Notes: generated from the sequence alone by a model not told the origin. A stretch of 64,000 nucleotides of DNA from Prionace glauca (GCA_037974335.1 CM075760.1:46458138-46522137), one strand, 5' to 3'; shown: positions 42,717-53,184, counted from the stretch's first letter. Program-made: numbers and translations.

Positions 42717-42985
42717 CAAAAGGAAAATAAATATTGATGTAACTAAAGAGTGTAATCGGTACTTTGTGAAATGTATTAATTTTCGACAAACCATGTCTCA
42801 ATCAACAACACGTTTTAATCATATAGACACTATGCACCGGCTGTGATAAATGGGACACAGAGAGTAGAGAATGAGAATGTGTTGCTCATTAATTCAGATA
42901 GACAGGAAAAGATTATGAAAATATAAAACGTAAGTGAGGGCATAATAACTTGATTTGCGAAATTATTTGCAGTATAAATGTGCCC
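42717..42985 (+). repeat. Duplicated V2/V13 3' flank, left part
   Basis: Matches 19961-20226 almost base for base (for example AACTAAAGAGTGTAATCGGT and GGGACACAGAGAGT). The matching right part resumes at 48270-48460. The intervening 5.3 kb is inserted transposon DNA. Confidence 0.9.
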
Positions 42986-43007
42986 CATGCAGCCTGTGTG
43001 GGTTTAG

Positions 43008-43440
43008 AACAAAGAACAAAGAACAATCCAGCACGGGAAACAGGCCCTTCGGCCCAACGAGCCCGCGCCGCCACATCACCCTACACCTATTCTATCCTGC
43101 ATGGCTACGAATGGAACCCTACTCAGTCAGATTCAGGGAAGAAATAGTGTCAATTTGGTAAAAACCGATTAGCCTGAGAGCACATTTTTGGGGTGTGGGA
43201 GGAAACCGGAGCGCCCGGAGGAAACCCACGCAACCACAGGGAGAATGAGCAAACTCCCACAGACACAGGCCCAAATCCATGTGCTTGCACAGCCAGCAGT
43301 GCTAGTCACTGAGCTGTTGCGGCGCCCATCTACCGGTCCAGGATCAAGCACACACACCGACACGAAGTTCTAGGCCACTCCTGGAACTTCCAAGAGCAGC
43401 CCAGGCACGACCCGCCGTGTGAATGCCCCTCGTTTGACAC
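43008..43440 (-). mobile_element. Composite SINE, copy 1
   Basis: Begins with GAACAAAGAACAAAGAACAA (reverse of a TTCTTTG tail) and ends with a head containing GGGCTGCTCTTGG on the minus strand. Same structure as 60534-60958 and 62278-62722, but more diverged. Confidence 0.75.
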
Positions 43441-43524
43441 GAGGTGGACCTCCACCTGTGGAATAAAGTCAAAATATTAATCTTACAGCCTGCCTTTCCG
43501 GTGTCTCCCGAGGTTTAACCCTAT

Positions 43525-46383
43525 TTAATATCCCCTACCATATCCCTCCATTCTCGTTTCACTCATGTGCCTATCTAACTGCATCTTAAAAGAGTCCAAT
43601 GTTCCTGCCTCCACCACCCTACTCGGTAGCGCGTTCCAGACCCCTACAACTCTCTGCGTAAAGAACCTTCCTCTCACCTCCAAATTATACCTCTCCCCCC
43701 TCACCCTTAAATGATGACCTCTCGTGTTTGTATCCAGTCTAGGGAGCAGTCTCTCACTATTAACTCTATCCATTCCCTTCATTATCTTATATACTTCTAT
43801 CATGTCCCCTCTCAATCTCCGCCTTTCCAAGGAGAATAGTCCCAGTTTCTTCAACCTCTCCTCGTAACCCAGTCCCCCCATGCCAGGCAACATCCTGGTA
43901 AACCTCCTCTGCACCCTTTCCAGAGACTCCACGTCCTTCCGGTAGTAAGGTGACCAGAACTGGACGCAGTACTCCAAATGCGGTCTAACCAACGTTCTGT
44001 ACAACTGAAGCATTAGACAGCAGCTTTTATACTCTATGCCCCTTCCTATAAAGGCCAACATCCCATAAGCCTTCCTAACGACCTTCTCCACTTGTGATGC
44101 AACCTTCATGGATTTGTGAACCTGCACTCCCAGGTCCCTCTGTATGTCAATACTCCTAATCGGCCTCCCTTTAATCTCATAGCTCCTCTCTGCATTATTC
44201 CGTCCAAAATGCATCACCTCGCATTTGTCAGGATTAAATGCCATCTGCCACCTATCTGCCCACTGCACCAACCTATCTATATCCTGTTGTATCACCTGAC
44301 AATCCAGTTCCGTACCCGCCAACCCTGCCATCTTGGTGTCATCAGCAAACTTGCTAATCACACCACCTACGCCCTCTTCCAAGTCATTTATGTAGACTAC
44401 AAAGAGGAGAGGTCCCAGTACTGAGCCCTGCGGCACACCACTGGTCACTGACCTCCAGCCCGACAAGGTCCCTTCCACAACTACCCTCTGTCTCCTATTT
44501 CCCAGCCAGTTCTCAATCCACCTAGCTACCTTGCCTCGTATCCCATGCGCCTTAACCTTTTCTACCAGCCTACCGTGAGGGACTTTGTCAAACGCCTTAC
44601 TGAAATCCATATAGATGACATCAACGGTTCTCCCATCGTCAACCGTTTTTGTCACCTCCTCAAAGAATTCCACCAGATTCGTAAGGCAAGACCTCCCTCT
44701 AACAAAGCCATGTTGCGTATCCCTAATCAGATCGCAACGCTCCAAATGCTCATACATCCTACCCCTAAGTATTTTTTCCATTAACTTCCCTACCACCGAC
44801 GTCAAACTCACCGGTCTATAATTCCCAGGGTTATCCCTACTGCCTTTTTTGAACAACGGGACCACATTTGCTACCCTCCAGTCTTCTGGGACCTCACCTG
44901 TGTCCAAAGAAGAGACAAAGATTTGCGCCAGAGGCCCAGCAATTTCATGTTTCGCCTCCCTAAGCAGCCTGGGATAAATACCATCAGGCCCCGGAGCTTT
45001 ATCCGTCTTTACGCTACCTAAAAGCCCTAGCACTTCCTCTCTCGTAATAACTATATCCTGCAAATAAACCTCCACTCCCTCCAAGAGACCACACGATTCC
45101 GAACCCCTCTCCTTTGTGAATACCGACGCAAAGTATTCATTCAGGAGCTCCCCCATCCCCTCCGACTCAATACACAACTCACCACTCTTGTCCCTAAGAG
45201 GACCAATTTTCCCTCTAACTACTCTCTTGCCTCTGATATAGGAATAAAATGCCTTTGGATTTTCCTTAATCCTACCAGCCAAAGCCATCTCATGCCCTCT
45301 CTTTGCCCTTCTAATTCCCCTTTTTAGCTCCCTCCTACTCTCGCTGTATTCTTCCAGCGCACTCTCCGTACCCATTTGTTTTGACCTAACATACGCCTCC
45401 CTCTTCTTCCTGACCAAGTCTTCAATATCCTCCGTAATCCACGGCTGTCTAATCCTTCCTTTCCCATCCTTTCGCTTAACCGGAACATACCTCCCCTGCA
45501 ACCATTTCATTTTGTCCCTAAATGCCTCCCACTTGCCAACCGTGGACTTGCCAGCTAACAGTCCCTCCCAATCAGTTTGCTGCAGCTCCCTCCTAATCCT
45601 GCCATAGCTCGCCTTTCCCCAATTCAGCACACTCCCACTCGGACGGCACTCGTCCCTTTCCATTTTTATCCTAAAGTAGACGGACTTGTGATCACTGTTC
45701 GCCACATGTTCGCCTACCTCTACCTCACCCACCTGCCCAGGTTCGTTTCCCAACACTAGATCCAATATAGCCCCTCCCCTAGTCGGGCTAGTTACATACT
45801 GCTCTAGCGACCCTTCCATAACACAGTTCACAAACTCCTCTCCCTCCATACCCCCAGCTCTAGGCCCCCTCCAATTCACTCCAGGAAAATTAAAATCACC
45901 CACTACAACCACTCTGTTCTTCCTGCACCTGTCCAAAATGCCCCTGCAAATGCCTTCCTCCACTGACTTTGGGCTGTTGGGTGGCCTATAGTACACCCCT
46001 AGCAATGTGATCTCTCCCTTTTTACTCCTCAACTCCACCCACACTGACTCAATCCCTATCTCTTCCCTATCGTCCTCCCTCTGCACTACTGTGATGCTTT
46101 CCTTGACTAACAGTGCCACCCCTCCTCCTCTCTTCATCCCTCCTCTGTCACACCTAAAACACTTGTACCCAGGAACATTCAGCTGCCAGTCCTGCCCCTC
46201 CCGTAACCACGTCTCCGTTACAGCCACCACATCTAACTGCCTCACAAACATCAAGGCCCCAAGCTCATCCGTTTTCCCTGCCACACTCCTAGCATTGAAA
46301 CAGACACAGTTCAACCCACAAGTGTCCCTCAGAACCACCTTCTCCCTGATACTTTTCCTTTCACTCGACTCTCTCCCAGCCAC
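43525..46383 (-). CDS. CR1 ORF2: endonuclease and reverse transcriptase
   Basis: 952 residues. N-terminal APE-type endonuclease (about 25-240) shows LNCVCFNARS, the catalytic glutamate in AVTETWL, VVVGDFNFPGVNWRG and the closing SDH (ANSDHKSVYFRI). RT (about 460-740) shows DKAPGPDGIYPRLL, FKKGSRDNPGNYRPVSLTSV, VIYMDFSKAFDKVPHGRLVE, GVPQGSVLGPLLFVVYIND and the metal-binding KFADDTKMAG. The C-terminal CR1 tail contains LVRPHLEYCVQFWSPYYRKD and ends METRMEGYGRGY-like. No missing catalytic residue is visible. Function: nick and copy RNA at target sites by target-primed reverse transcription. Confidence 0.96.
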   Translation of the reverse strand: MAGRESSERKSIREKVVLRDTCGLNCVCFNARSVAGKTDELGALMFVRQLDVVAVTETWLREGQDWQLNVPGYKCFRCDRGGMKRGGGVALLVKESITVVQREDDREEIGIESVWVELRSKKGEITLLGVYYRPPNSPKSVEEGICRGILDRCRKNRVVVVGDFNFPGVNWRGPRAGGMEGEEFVNCVMEGSLEQYVTSPTRGGAILDLVLGNEPGQVGEVEVGEHVANSDHKSVYFRIKMERDECRPSGSVLNWGKASYGRIRRELQQTDWEGLLAGKSTVGKWEAFRDKMKWLQGRYVPVKRKDGKGRIRQPWITEDIEDLVRKKREAYVRSKQMGTESALEEYSESRRELKRGIRRAKRGHEMALAGRIKENPKAFYSYIRGKRVVRGKIGPLRDKSGELCIESEGMGELLNEYFASVFTKERGSESCGLLEGVEVYLQDIVITREEVLGLLGSVKTDKAPGPDGIYPRLLREAKHEIAGPLAQIFVSSLDTGEVPEDWRVANVVPLFKKGSRDNPGNYRPVSLTSVVGKLMEKILRGRMYEHLERCDLIRDTQHGFVRGRSCLTNLVEFFEEVTKTVDDGRTVDVIYMDFSKAFDKVPHGRLVEKVKAHGIRGKVARWIENWLGNRRQRVVVEGTLSGWRSVTSGVPQGSVLGPLLFVVYINDLEEGVGGVISKFADDTKMAGLAGTELDCQVIQQDIDRLVQWADRWQMAFNPDKCEVMHFGRNNAERSYEIKGRPIRSIDIQRDLGVQVHKSMKVASQVEKVVRKAYGMLAFIGRGIEYKSCCLMLQLYRTLVRPHLEYCVQFWSPYYRKDVESLERVQRRFTRMLPGMGGLGYEERLKKLGLFSLERRRLRGDMIEVYKIMKGMDRVNSERLLPRLDTNTRGHHLRVRGERYNLEVRGRFFTQRVVGVWNALPSRVVEAGTLDSFKMQLDRHMSETRMEGYGRGY

Positions 46384-46403
46384 CTCCCCACCCCCCCTCC
46401 ATA

Positions 46404-47339
46404 TTAGTTTAAACCCTTCGTAAACACCCCAGCTAACCTCCCCGCTAAGACATTAGTTCCCCTCCCATTCAAATTCTCCTCACCCTTCCTGTACAATTGC
46501 CCTTCTCTCTTAAACACCTCCCAGTGATCCACAAAAGTAAAGCCCTCTACCCTACACCAATCCCTCAACCATGCATTCAGCTGCATGATCTCTTCATTCT
46601 TCGCCCTGCTGGTACCGGGCAGCAACCCAGAGATTGCCACCCTGGAGGTCCTACTCTTTAGTTTGACCCCCAACTCCTTAAATTGCCTACGTACCTCTAC
46701 CCTACTCCTCCTTCCTATGTCCCCCTCCCCTACATGTACTATGACCTCAGCCTGTGCCCCCTCCCCTTTCAAAATTCCCTCTACCCTGTCCGACACATCC
46801 TTTACCCCTGCTCCAGGGAAGCAGACCACCATCCTGGAATCACGCCTCTGTCCACAGAACCTCCTATCGATACCTCTGACCCTCCCGTCCCCTACCACTA
46901 TCACCTTACCAGCCCTCTTCTGTCCCTGTAAGTTAGTCTCCCCCTCCTGCCTATCTTTCAGTCCCCCTGTCGACGAACCCTGGGAGGCCTCTGGGGAGGC
47001 TGGGGGACCCTGACTGCTCTTCTTCTTCCTCTTTCCCCTCCTCACAGTCGTCCATCCGCCCTTCCCTTCAGCCCTTGAGACCTCCTCCTTCTCATGGTTC
47101 CCAGCCATTATCGCCTCGTTCTCCCTTACTAAAAAAGCGTCCTCCAGCCGCCCTTCGAGTTGCCTAACCCGGGCCCTCAAGCGCTGCAGTTCCAAACATT
47201 TACTGCAGATGTGGACCTTGGGGACACGTGACACCACCATGAACTCCCACATGTGGCACCTGATACAACTTATGTTCCTACCTATATTCCCTGCCATATC
47301 CCAACTTCTTGTAAGCTCCCAAAGGTAGAAATCTGCCAC
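46404..47339 (-). CDS. CR1 ORF1: RNA-binding protein with esterase-like domain
   Basis: 311 residues. A possible zinc-binding set C25-x2-C28 and C45-x2-C48 is followed by a coiled-coil helix (LELQRLRARVRQLEGRLEDA, 49-75), a basic linker, and an SGNH-hydrolase-like domain from about 140 to 300. The domain blocks are VIVVGDGRVRGIDRR (usually GDS), VIVHVGEGDIGRR (usually GTND), SRVAISGLLPGT and FVDHWEVFKREGQLYRKG-EEN. The nucleophile serine is glycine here and the D-x-x-H end block is not evident. Likely a nucleic-acid chaperone without hydrolase activity. Confidence 0.9.
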   Translation of the reverse strand: MADFYLWELTRSWDMAGNIGRNISCIRCHMWEFMVVSRVPKVHICSKCLELQRLRARVRQLEGRLEDAFLVRENEAIMAGNHEKEEVSRAEGKGGWTTVRRGKRKKKSSQGPPASPEASQGSSTGGLKDRQEGETNLQGQKRAGKVIVVGDGRVRGIDRRFCGQRRDSRMVVCFPGAGVKDVSDRVEGILKGEGAQAEVIVHVGEGDIGRRSRVEVRRQFKELGVKLKSRTSRVAISGLLPGTSRAKNEEIMQLNAWLRDWCRVEGFTFVDHWEVFKREGQLYRKGEENLNGRGTNVLAGRLAGVFTKGLN

Positions 47340-47454
47340 TCACCTTCTCCAAGCCTGCTCTCCCCTCAGCCCAGCGAGCCAAAGCCCTTCTCACTCTGTT
47401 CCCCACTCACTCCGCTGCCCGCTCCTGACGCTGCCCGCTCTATGCTGCTACCCC

Positions 47455-48033
47455 TTTTTTATACCCCCCGCTCCCCCTTAACGACAATCCCCTGGCCTAA
47501 CTTCCGGTACGGAAGTAAACTACACTCTAACAAGCCCCGAGAACCGGAAGTACAGGAAAATAACGGTTTTTAATTCAAATCAGTCACTCACCACAGCCAC
47601 AGCCACCAGGTTCAGTGCTCCGGAGAACAATGAGGTGGGTCCCCGGGTGAGTACCTGATTTATACCCCCCGCTCCCCCTTAACGACTATCCCCTGGCCTA
47701 ACTTCCGGTACGGAAGTAAACTACACTCTAACAAGCCCCGAGAACCGGAAGTACAGGAAAATAACGGTTTTTAATTCAAATCAGTCACTCACCACAGCCA
47801 CCAGGTTCAGTGCTCCGGAGAACAATGAGGTGGGTCCCCGGGTGAGTACCTGATTTATACCCCCCGCTCCCCCTTAACGACTATCCCCTGGCCTAACTTC
47901 CGGTACGGAAGTAAACTACACTCTAACAAGCCCCGAGAACCGGAAGTACAGGAAAATAACGGTTTTTAATTCAAATCAGTCACTCACCACAGCCACAGCC
48001 ACCAGCTTCAGTGCTCCGGAGAACAATGAGTTT
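47455..48033 (-). promoter_or_regulatory. Three tandem 5' UTR monomers of the CR1 LINE
   Basis: Three roughly 195-bp units start, on the plus strand, at TATACCCCCCGCTCCCCCTT near 47460, 47661 and 47855. They are almost identical. Each has ACTTCCGGTACGGAAGT and GAACCGGAAGTAC (ETS-type sites in both orientations) and GGGGTATAAA on the minus strand. The layout is like promoter monomers of rodent L1. Confidence 0.9.
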
Positions 48034-48043
48034 CGAACAATGG

Positions 48044-48290
48044 GTTTCGTCCGGGTGCTCCAGTTTCCTCCTACAGTCCAAAGATGTGCGGGTTAGGTTA
48101 ATTGGCCATGCTAAGAAATTGCCCCTCAGTGTCCAGGGATGCGTGGTTTAGAGGGATTACTGGGTATAAAATGTAGGGGGATATGGGGATAGGGCCTGGG
48201 TGGGGTTGTGATCGGTGCAGACTCGATGGGCCGAAGGGCCTCTTTCCGCACTGTAGGCTTCCATGATTCTCTGATTCTATGATAAATGAC
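48044..48290 (+). mobile_element. SINE, tail A, 5'-truncated
   Basis: Begins mid-core (CGTCCGGGTGCTCCAGTTTC) right beside the LINE 5' end and continues to GATGGGCCGAAGGGCCTCTT and a GATTCTCTGATTCTATG tail. Confidence 0.85.
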
Positions 48291-48459
48291 AGTTATAACT
48301 ATCTAAAACAACTTCTCTGTTGGTGTTCACTTGTTCATGTTGAGCGTTGCGTTGTGTTATTTTAGTAACGACCCTGAACTCTCACAGGCGAAATAATAGC
48401 TTGTGTTTATCAGTGCGGGCGCGCCCTCTGCTGATCACTGACTGGAACTTCCAGTCTGG

Positions 48460-48924
48460 GGTTTTTGTCCGGGGTTCGCTGTATCTCTGCACCACTGTGG
48501 GCTCCAATGACACAGAAATACACGGCGCTGTCAGAGAGAAGAGTTCCGGCGATGTTTAAAAGGACCGTTTTGTTTCCGTTGTGCAAAACAGCAGAAAATC
48601 TATCCGGAGAATTTTCAGACGTGCCTCCCGTGCCATATACCGTCAATAAATGTTTCGGAGCTTCCCCGGGAGACTGAATGTACCAGAAGGGAGCCACAGC
48701 ACCAGCTATCGAGTAACTGCAGTGCAGTGTTGTGCTCTGTCGATCCTGAACCGTTAATTCAGGGGGATCTTGGGACACTTCATCTTTGCCACTGGTTCCT
48801 GCAACAAATTGCAGAATCCATTAAATATCTGGTGGAGAACGTTGGGAACAGACAGTGACTATTTAAACACAAACTCACCGGACATCAAAACCAACAGTAT
48901 TAGTAAAGAACATTGGGAGAACAT
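48460..48924 (-). CDS. V13: intact TCR-type V segment
   Basis: Leader exon 48879-48924 (MFSQCSLLILLVLMSG, donor GTGAGT). V exon 48500-48798: GTSGKDEVSQDPPELTVQDR, first cysteine in TLHCSYSIAG, PFWYIQSPGEAPKHLLTVYG, PDRFSAVLHNGNKTVLLNIA and SDSAVYFCVIGA. RSS: consensus CACAGTG at 48493-48499, 24-bp spacer, ACAAAAACC at 48460-48468. It is the intact counterpart of V2; both keep the unusual 24-bp spacer. Head-to-head with V14 about 2 kb away. Confidence 0.93.
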
Positions 48925-50045
48925 GCTTCCTGCTTACGTATTCCACAAAATCAGCAAAATTGTAAAATGATTTCAACTCTTGTACTCTGATGTGAAGAAG
49001 TAATTTGATATCATGAGCAGTCCTAATTTATTGGGAGTCTAAGAGGCGTTACCCAATGACAGGATTGGTTTGTTGCACAGTGTTGTCAAGGACTGGCCAC
49101 TGAACAACATTGTAGCCCAATGACTTTGACTGACTGTTTCTCTGTTTGCTCCTGCCTGTCTTTCTCTGCGCCTCCGGTTCTCTGTTCGCCTCAATGTCCA
49201 TCCTGCACTCTCAATATTTTGTCCATTAGTGTCTGTCTCCTCTCTCCCTCAACCGCTTTCCAGAATGAAGATCATGCAATTTCTCCCGGTCTCCCATTTC
49301 AATAAATTCTCCAAGTCCCATTAGGGGACAGCTGATAGACAAAATATCATAACGACAAGCCTGAGAGAAGTTTAAAATTGAAGCAGGTACACCGAAATCC
49401 GGCAGCCTGTCAGATAAATGTGGGTTAGGAGTGAAATTTACTTCTTTTCGATGTGTGGAGAGAGCTTTATTAAGAGTTCGAATCTTATCAGTATTGCTGT
49501 GCTTTCAAATTTTGTAACACTTGCATACTTTCACAGGAAGGCCTGGGAAATTCAAAACAGGTATAGCAATTAATTGATGAGGATTCAAACTGACGGTCGT
49601 ATTAGTTCTGTACTTGGGTCCACCTGAATTTAAGTATATTATAATAAGAATAAGGAATAGAGAGAAGTACAGCAGCATAATCCTGCAATAAGATCCTTCA
49701 GTAATCTGAGAATTCACTGATCTCGCAAGAAGAGGCCATTTACCTTACATCACCACCAGAGGGAGCCGCCTCGCCGTGTTTTTGTGTTTACTGTATTAGG
49801 AACGGGTCCCATAACACATGGAAATGTTAGAGAGACATAATCCAACAGAACAGGATGAATTGCTGGATTACACGGAGAAATGATACAGAGCAGTAGTGCA
49901 GGAGAAAACTGATTTAACTATTAGATTATAAGGTGAAATATTACAGAGCAGAAATCTAGGCAGACTGGATTGATTCCTGGATTACACACGATGTGTCCAG
50001 AATAGTAATCCAGGAGAACTGGATTAATTGTTAAAATACATTGCA
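48925..50045. other. V13 upstream region and degenerate tandem stretch
   Basis: CCAATGACAGGATTGG at 49052-49067 holds facing CCAAT sites about 130 bp upstream of the leader. From about 49840 to 50045, three loose units of about 63 bp share GGATTACAC, ATTACAGAGCAG and GGAGAACTGGATTAA words. Otherwise nothing recognised. Confidence 0.4.
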
Positions 50046-50049
50046 ATAT

Positions 50050-50580
50050 CTTACTGGGCAAATAGAGATGCTAAATTTGCTGACAACACAAAGATAGGTA
50101 GGAAAATAAGTGGTGAAGTAGATGTAAGGAGACGATAAAGGGAAATAAATTGCTCATAACATCTAAATGGTGTGGGATCACAACATTCTGAGGTACAGAG
50201 GGATTGGGCTGTCCTAGGGCATAAATTGAAAGGAGCTAATGTACAGGTACTGTAATTAAGCAGTAATGTCAGAAAATGTTATCATTTACGACGAAGTAGT
50301 CCATTGTATAATATGAAGATGTGTTTTCATTGTACAGGGCATTGGTGAGACCACACCTGGGGTATTATGTGTAATACTTAACTGCTTATCGAAAGAAAGA
50401 TCGTAATGCGTCAGAAAAAGTTTAGAATAGGGTTGCTACTGGGTATGTCTATCTGTATAAGCGGAAAGAATCGTGATTTTTGGTTTATATCAATTTGAGT
50501 TTCGAAAATTCAGAGATAATATAATTGAAACCTTTAAAACACTAAGGGGTATTAACGGTGTGGATGTGGAGATCATTGTT
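50050..50580 (+). mobile_element. Decayed CR1 RT fragment
   Basis: ATGCTAAATTTGCTGACAAC (FADD region), then GTGAGACCACACCTGGGGTA and GGGGTATTAACGGTGTGGAT. Its 3' part is shared with 20560-20690, so the fragment predates the block duplication. Confidence 0.65.
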
Positions 50581-50909
50581 CCTCGTGTCCGTGTTGTAGC
50601 TGCACTGGATATTTCTGGGTCCTTATATTTCTCAGCGTGTATATATCTGGACTCTTGGCTCGCCATCTGTTCGAATGCGGTTGTCCACGGGAGGGCGCTC
50701 GCTGATCGCTTATCAAACACCAGAGTGGCCTTCTTCAGAGAGTGACTATTTGCAGATATAAAAATTGGCGGGGGAAATAAATCCCAGCCAGTCGCATTAC
50801 ACCTTGCTGATTCTTTCAATTTCTCACATTCCAGGTCTGGTACAGAGATCATCGTTTCTATTCCTGGAGCTCAGACTGGAACGTAGAGGGTGGGGGGTGA
50901 AAATGTTAC

Positions 50910-51397
50910 AAATTCTGTTTTTTTGCACTGATCACAGGTCAGTGATGTTGATACAGATTGAAAAGTATGTAGCAAACCTTGTGTAATTTCCCTTTCCCAA
51001 CTCTGTGTGACTATTGTTTTCCTCTGACTCTTAACCCACTACGCGTCAGCTGTTTCTTTTCAGAGATGAGGAATGGAGACTCAATGTCTCACTCAGGATC
51101 AGAGGGTGAAGATTTAGCAATACCCTGCAGTTACTCTGTGCCGAGTTCAGCTGTACAACGTGGCCCGTTCTGGGATCGCCAGTATCCGCATCAAGCTTCT
51201 CAACATCTGCTCAAAGCCGATAGTTACAGGTTTACCGATACGGATCCCGGCTTTGGACACTTCAGCGGGAATCTCAACCAGAGACAAAGCTCTTTTCATT
51301 TGTCTATGAAAGATTTGAAGATGATAAACAGCACCGTGTATGACTGTGCACTGAGACCCACAATGAATGAGGCTCCCATGGGCCCCATGCAAAAACT
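50910..51397 (+). pseudogene. V14: degraded copy of V3
   Basis: The leader has lost its ATG context (ACGTAGAGGGTGGGGGGTG where V3 has ACCATGGCGGTG), though the donor GTCAGT and acceptor (51063) remain. V exon 51064-51358 stays open: EMRNGDSMSHSGSEGEDLAI, first cysteine in IPCSYSVPS, FWDRQYPHQ (WYRQ became WDRQ), then STVYDCALRP (YYC became YDC). A short in-frame deletion near FR1 is seen against V3. RSS: CACAATG at 51359-51365, 23-bp spacer, GCAAAAACT at 51389-51397. Probably not functional. Confidence 0.85.
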
Positions 51398-51794
51398 GCC
51401 GCAGTTCAAAAATCGAGGCTTCGGGATCAGGAAAAATGAGTCGGATATATGAAAATGCACCGAAAATGAAGAGGACAACACAGTCCTCGGCTGGACGATA
51501 TTGCCCTGCTGAATTCAGCCATTATCAATGATGTGAAATGTCACATTTGCCGTCGTATTATTCCCGGATCAAACCCAATCCTTCCCCAATCCCATCCACA
51601 CAAATCTTCAGATTACCCCGGGTGACTAACTTCCTTAATCTGTACCTAGAAAAATCTGAGCTGCCTATCTATCAGCCAACGCACTTTAAAAGTGATCTAT
51701 TATCAAATGCAGCTTCAGGATTGTCCCATTTTAAAGTCCGTGGAGCAGAAATAATGACTGATTGAAATCAGGGTGTTACTATTTGAAAATGATA

Positions 51795-52062
51795 TTCTTG
51801 CTATGGAGGGGTTACAGAGAAGATTTACGATGTTGATTCCTGGGATGGCAGGTCTGTCATATGAGGACAGAATAAATCCATTAGGATTATGTTCACTGAA
51901 GTTTCAAAGAGTGAGAGGGGATCTCACAGAAACTTAACAAATTCTGACCGGGTTAGACAGGGTACATTCGGAAGAATGTTCCCAATGGTAGGGGAGTCCA
52001 GAACCAGAGGTCATCTTTTGATGATAAGGGGTAAACTGAGGTGAAGGGAAATTTCTTCACAC
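51795..52062 (+). mobile_element. CR1 RT-tail fragment
   Basis: GGGTTACAGAGAAGATTTAC, TGGGATGGCAGGTCTGTCAT, GAGAGGGGATCTCACAGAAA and GTTCCCAATGGTAGGGGAGT in sense order. Confidence 0.75.
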
Positions 52063-52485
52063 AGAACTTTTGCAGCACTTCCCATAGTCCATGCGTTTAA
52101 AAGGTCTCTCTGCAGTGTGAACTAGTTGGTGTCTCAACAGATGTGATGAATTAGTGAATCCTTTCCCACATTCAGTGCAAATGAATGGCCTCTCCCCACT
52201 GTGAACAAGCTGGTGTCTCAGCAGTTTGGTTGAATTCGTGAAGCTCTTCCCAAACTCAGTGCAGGTAAATGGCCTCTCCCCAGTGTGAACGAGCTGGTGT
52301 CTCAGCAGTTTGGTTGAATTTGCAAAGCTCTTCCCACATTTGGTGCAGGTTAATGGCCTCTCCCCATTGTGAATGCATCGATGAGTTTGCAGCATAACTG
52401 AGTAACTGAATCTCTTTCCACGCTGCTTACATTTCCACAGTTTCTCCTTGGTGTGGGTGTCCTTGTGTCTCTCCAAGTTCTGCAA
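52057..52485 (-). pseudogene. C2H2 zinc-finger fragment
   Basis: 142 codons encoding tandem C2H2 fingers with TGERPF-type linkers: LTCTKCGKSFANSTKLLRHQ, FTCTEFGKSFTNSTKLLRHQ and FICTECGKGFTNSSHLLRHQ. One finger has lost its second cysteine (CTEFGKSF) and the first lacks one (CKQRGKRF). No KRAB or other effector domain or start exon is seen. It lies between two CR1 pieces and is probably a dead duplicate of a larger zinc-finger gene. Confidence 0.7.
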
Positions 52486-52544
52486 TCAGATGAAACCTCA
52501 TCCACACACACTAATCCCATTTTTGAGTAATTGGTTAATAATCT

Positions 52545-53170
52545 TGAATGCTATGGTGTTTCACATGCTTTTCTAAATGCTTCTTATATAATGTGAGGAT
52601 TCCTGCCTCTTTCAAGACAGTGAGTTCCAGATTCCCACCACCCTCTGAGTGAAAGTTGTTTCTTTCATTCCACTCTAAATCTCCTACCCCTTCACTTAAA
52701 TCTATCCCCCTGGTTATTGACCCTTCTACTAAGGGAAAAGTTCCTTCCAATTCACCTGATCTATGTTCCTGATAATCTTGTACACCTCAGTCAGGACACC
52801 TCTCAGCCTTCTCTGCTCCAAGGAAAGCAACCCCCGCCTAACCAGCCTCTCTTCATTGTTGAAATGGTCCAGCCCAGGCAACATCCTGGTGAATCTCGTC
52901 TGCACTCTCTCTGGTGCAATCACATCCTTCCTATAGTGTTCAAAACAGAACAGCGCACAGGACCTGAGTTGTGGCCTAACAAGTGTTTTAAACAGAGCTA
53001 TCATAACCACCTTATCTCCCTATCCTACTGGCTTCAGTGATAAATGGGAATGCTCCGCAATATCCCTCTGGTCTCTGTATTCCCTAGCCTTGTCCTCCTT
53101 CCAAAATTCATCACTTCATACTTTTCAGGGTTAAATTCCATTTGCCACTGTTCCACTGATTCAGGGACTA
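52545..53170 (-). mobile_element. CR1 3' part, antisense
   Basis: Minus-strand frame 52729-53010 reads KTLVRPQLRSCALFCFEHYR, then VQTRFTRMLPGLDHFNNEER, the CR1 RT tail, followed toward lower coordinates by its 3' UTR. Confidence 0.8.
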
Positions 53171-53184
53171 TTTCTTCGGGTGGA

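Larger units (their letters stand above)
43490..48035 (-). mobile_element. Structurally complete CR1-type LINE
   Basis: Minus-strand element with three 5' monomers, ORF1 (46404-47339) and ORF2 (43525-46383), both open from end to end, separated by about 20 bp. The 3' end is short and lacks an obvious microsatellite tail in this copy, so the exact end (about 43445-43520) is uncertain. Its intact frames mark it as the youngest LINE in the window and a candidate source of the CR1 debris. Confidence 0.9.

Noticed and set aside
46007-47573. Long plus-strand frames opposite the CR1 ORFs
   Set aside because: Low-complexity proline/serine translations antisense to well-supported ORF1 and ORF2.
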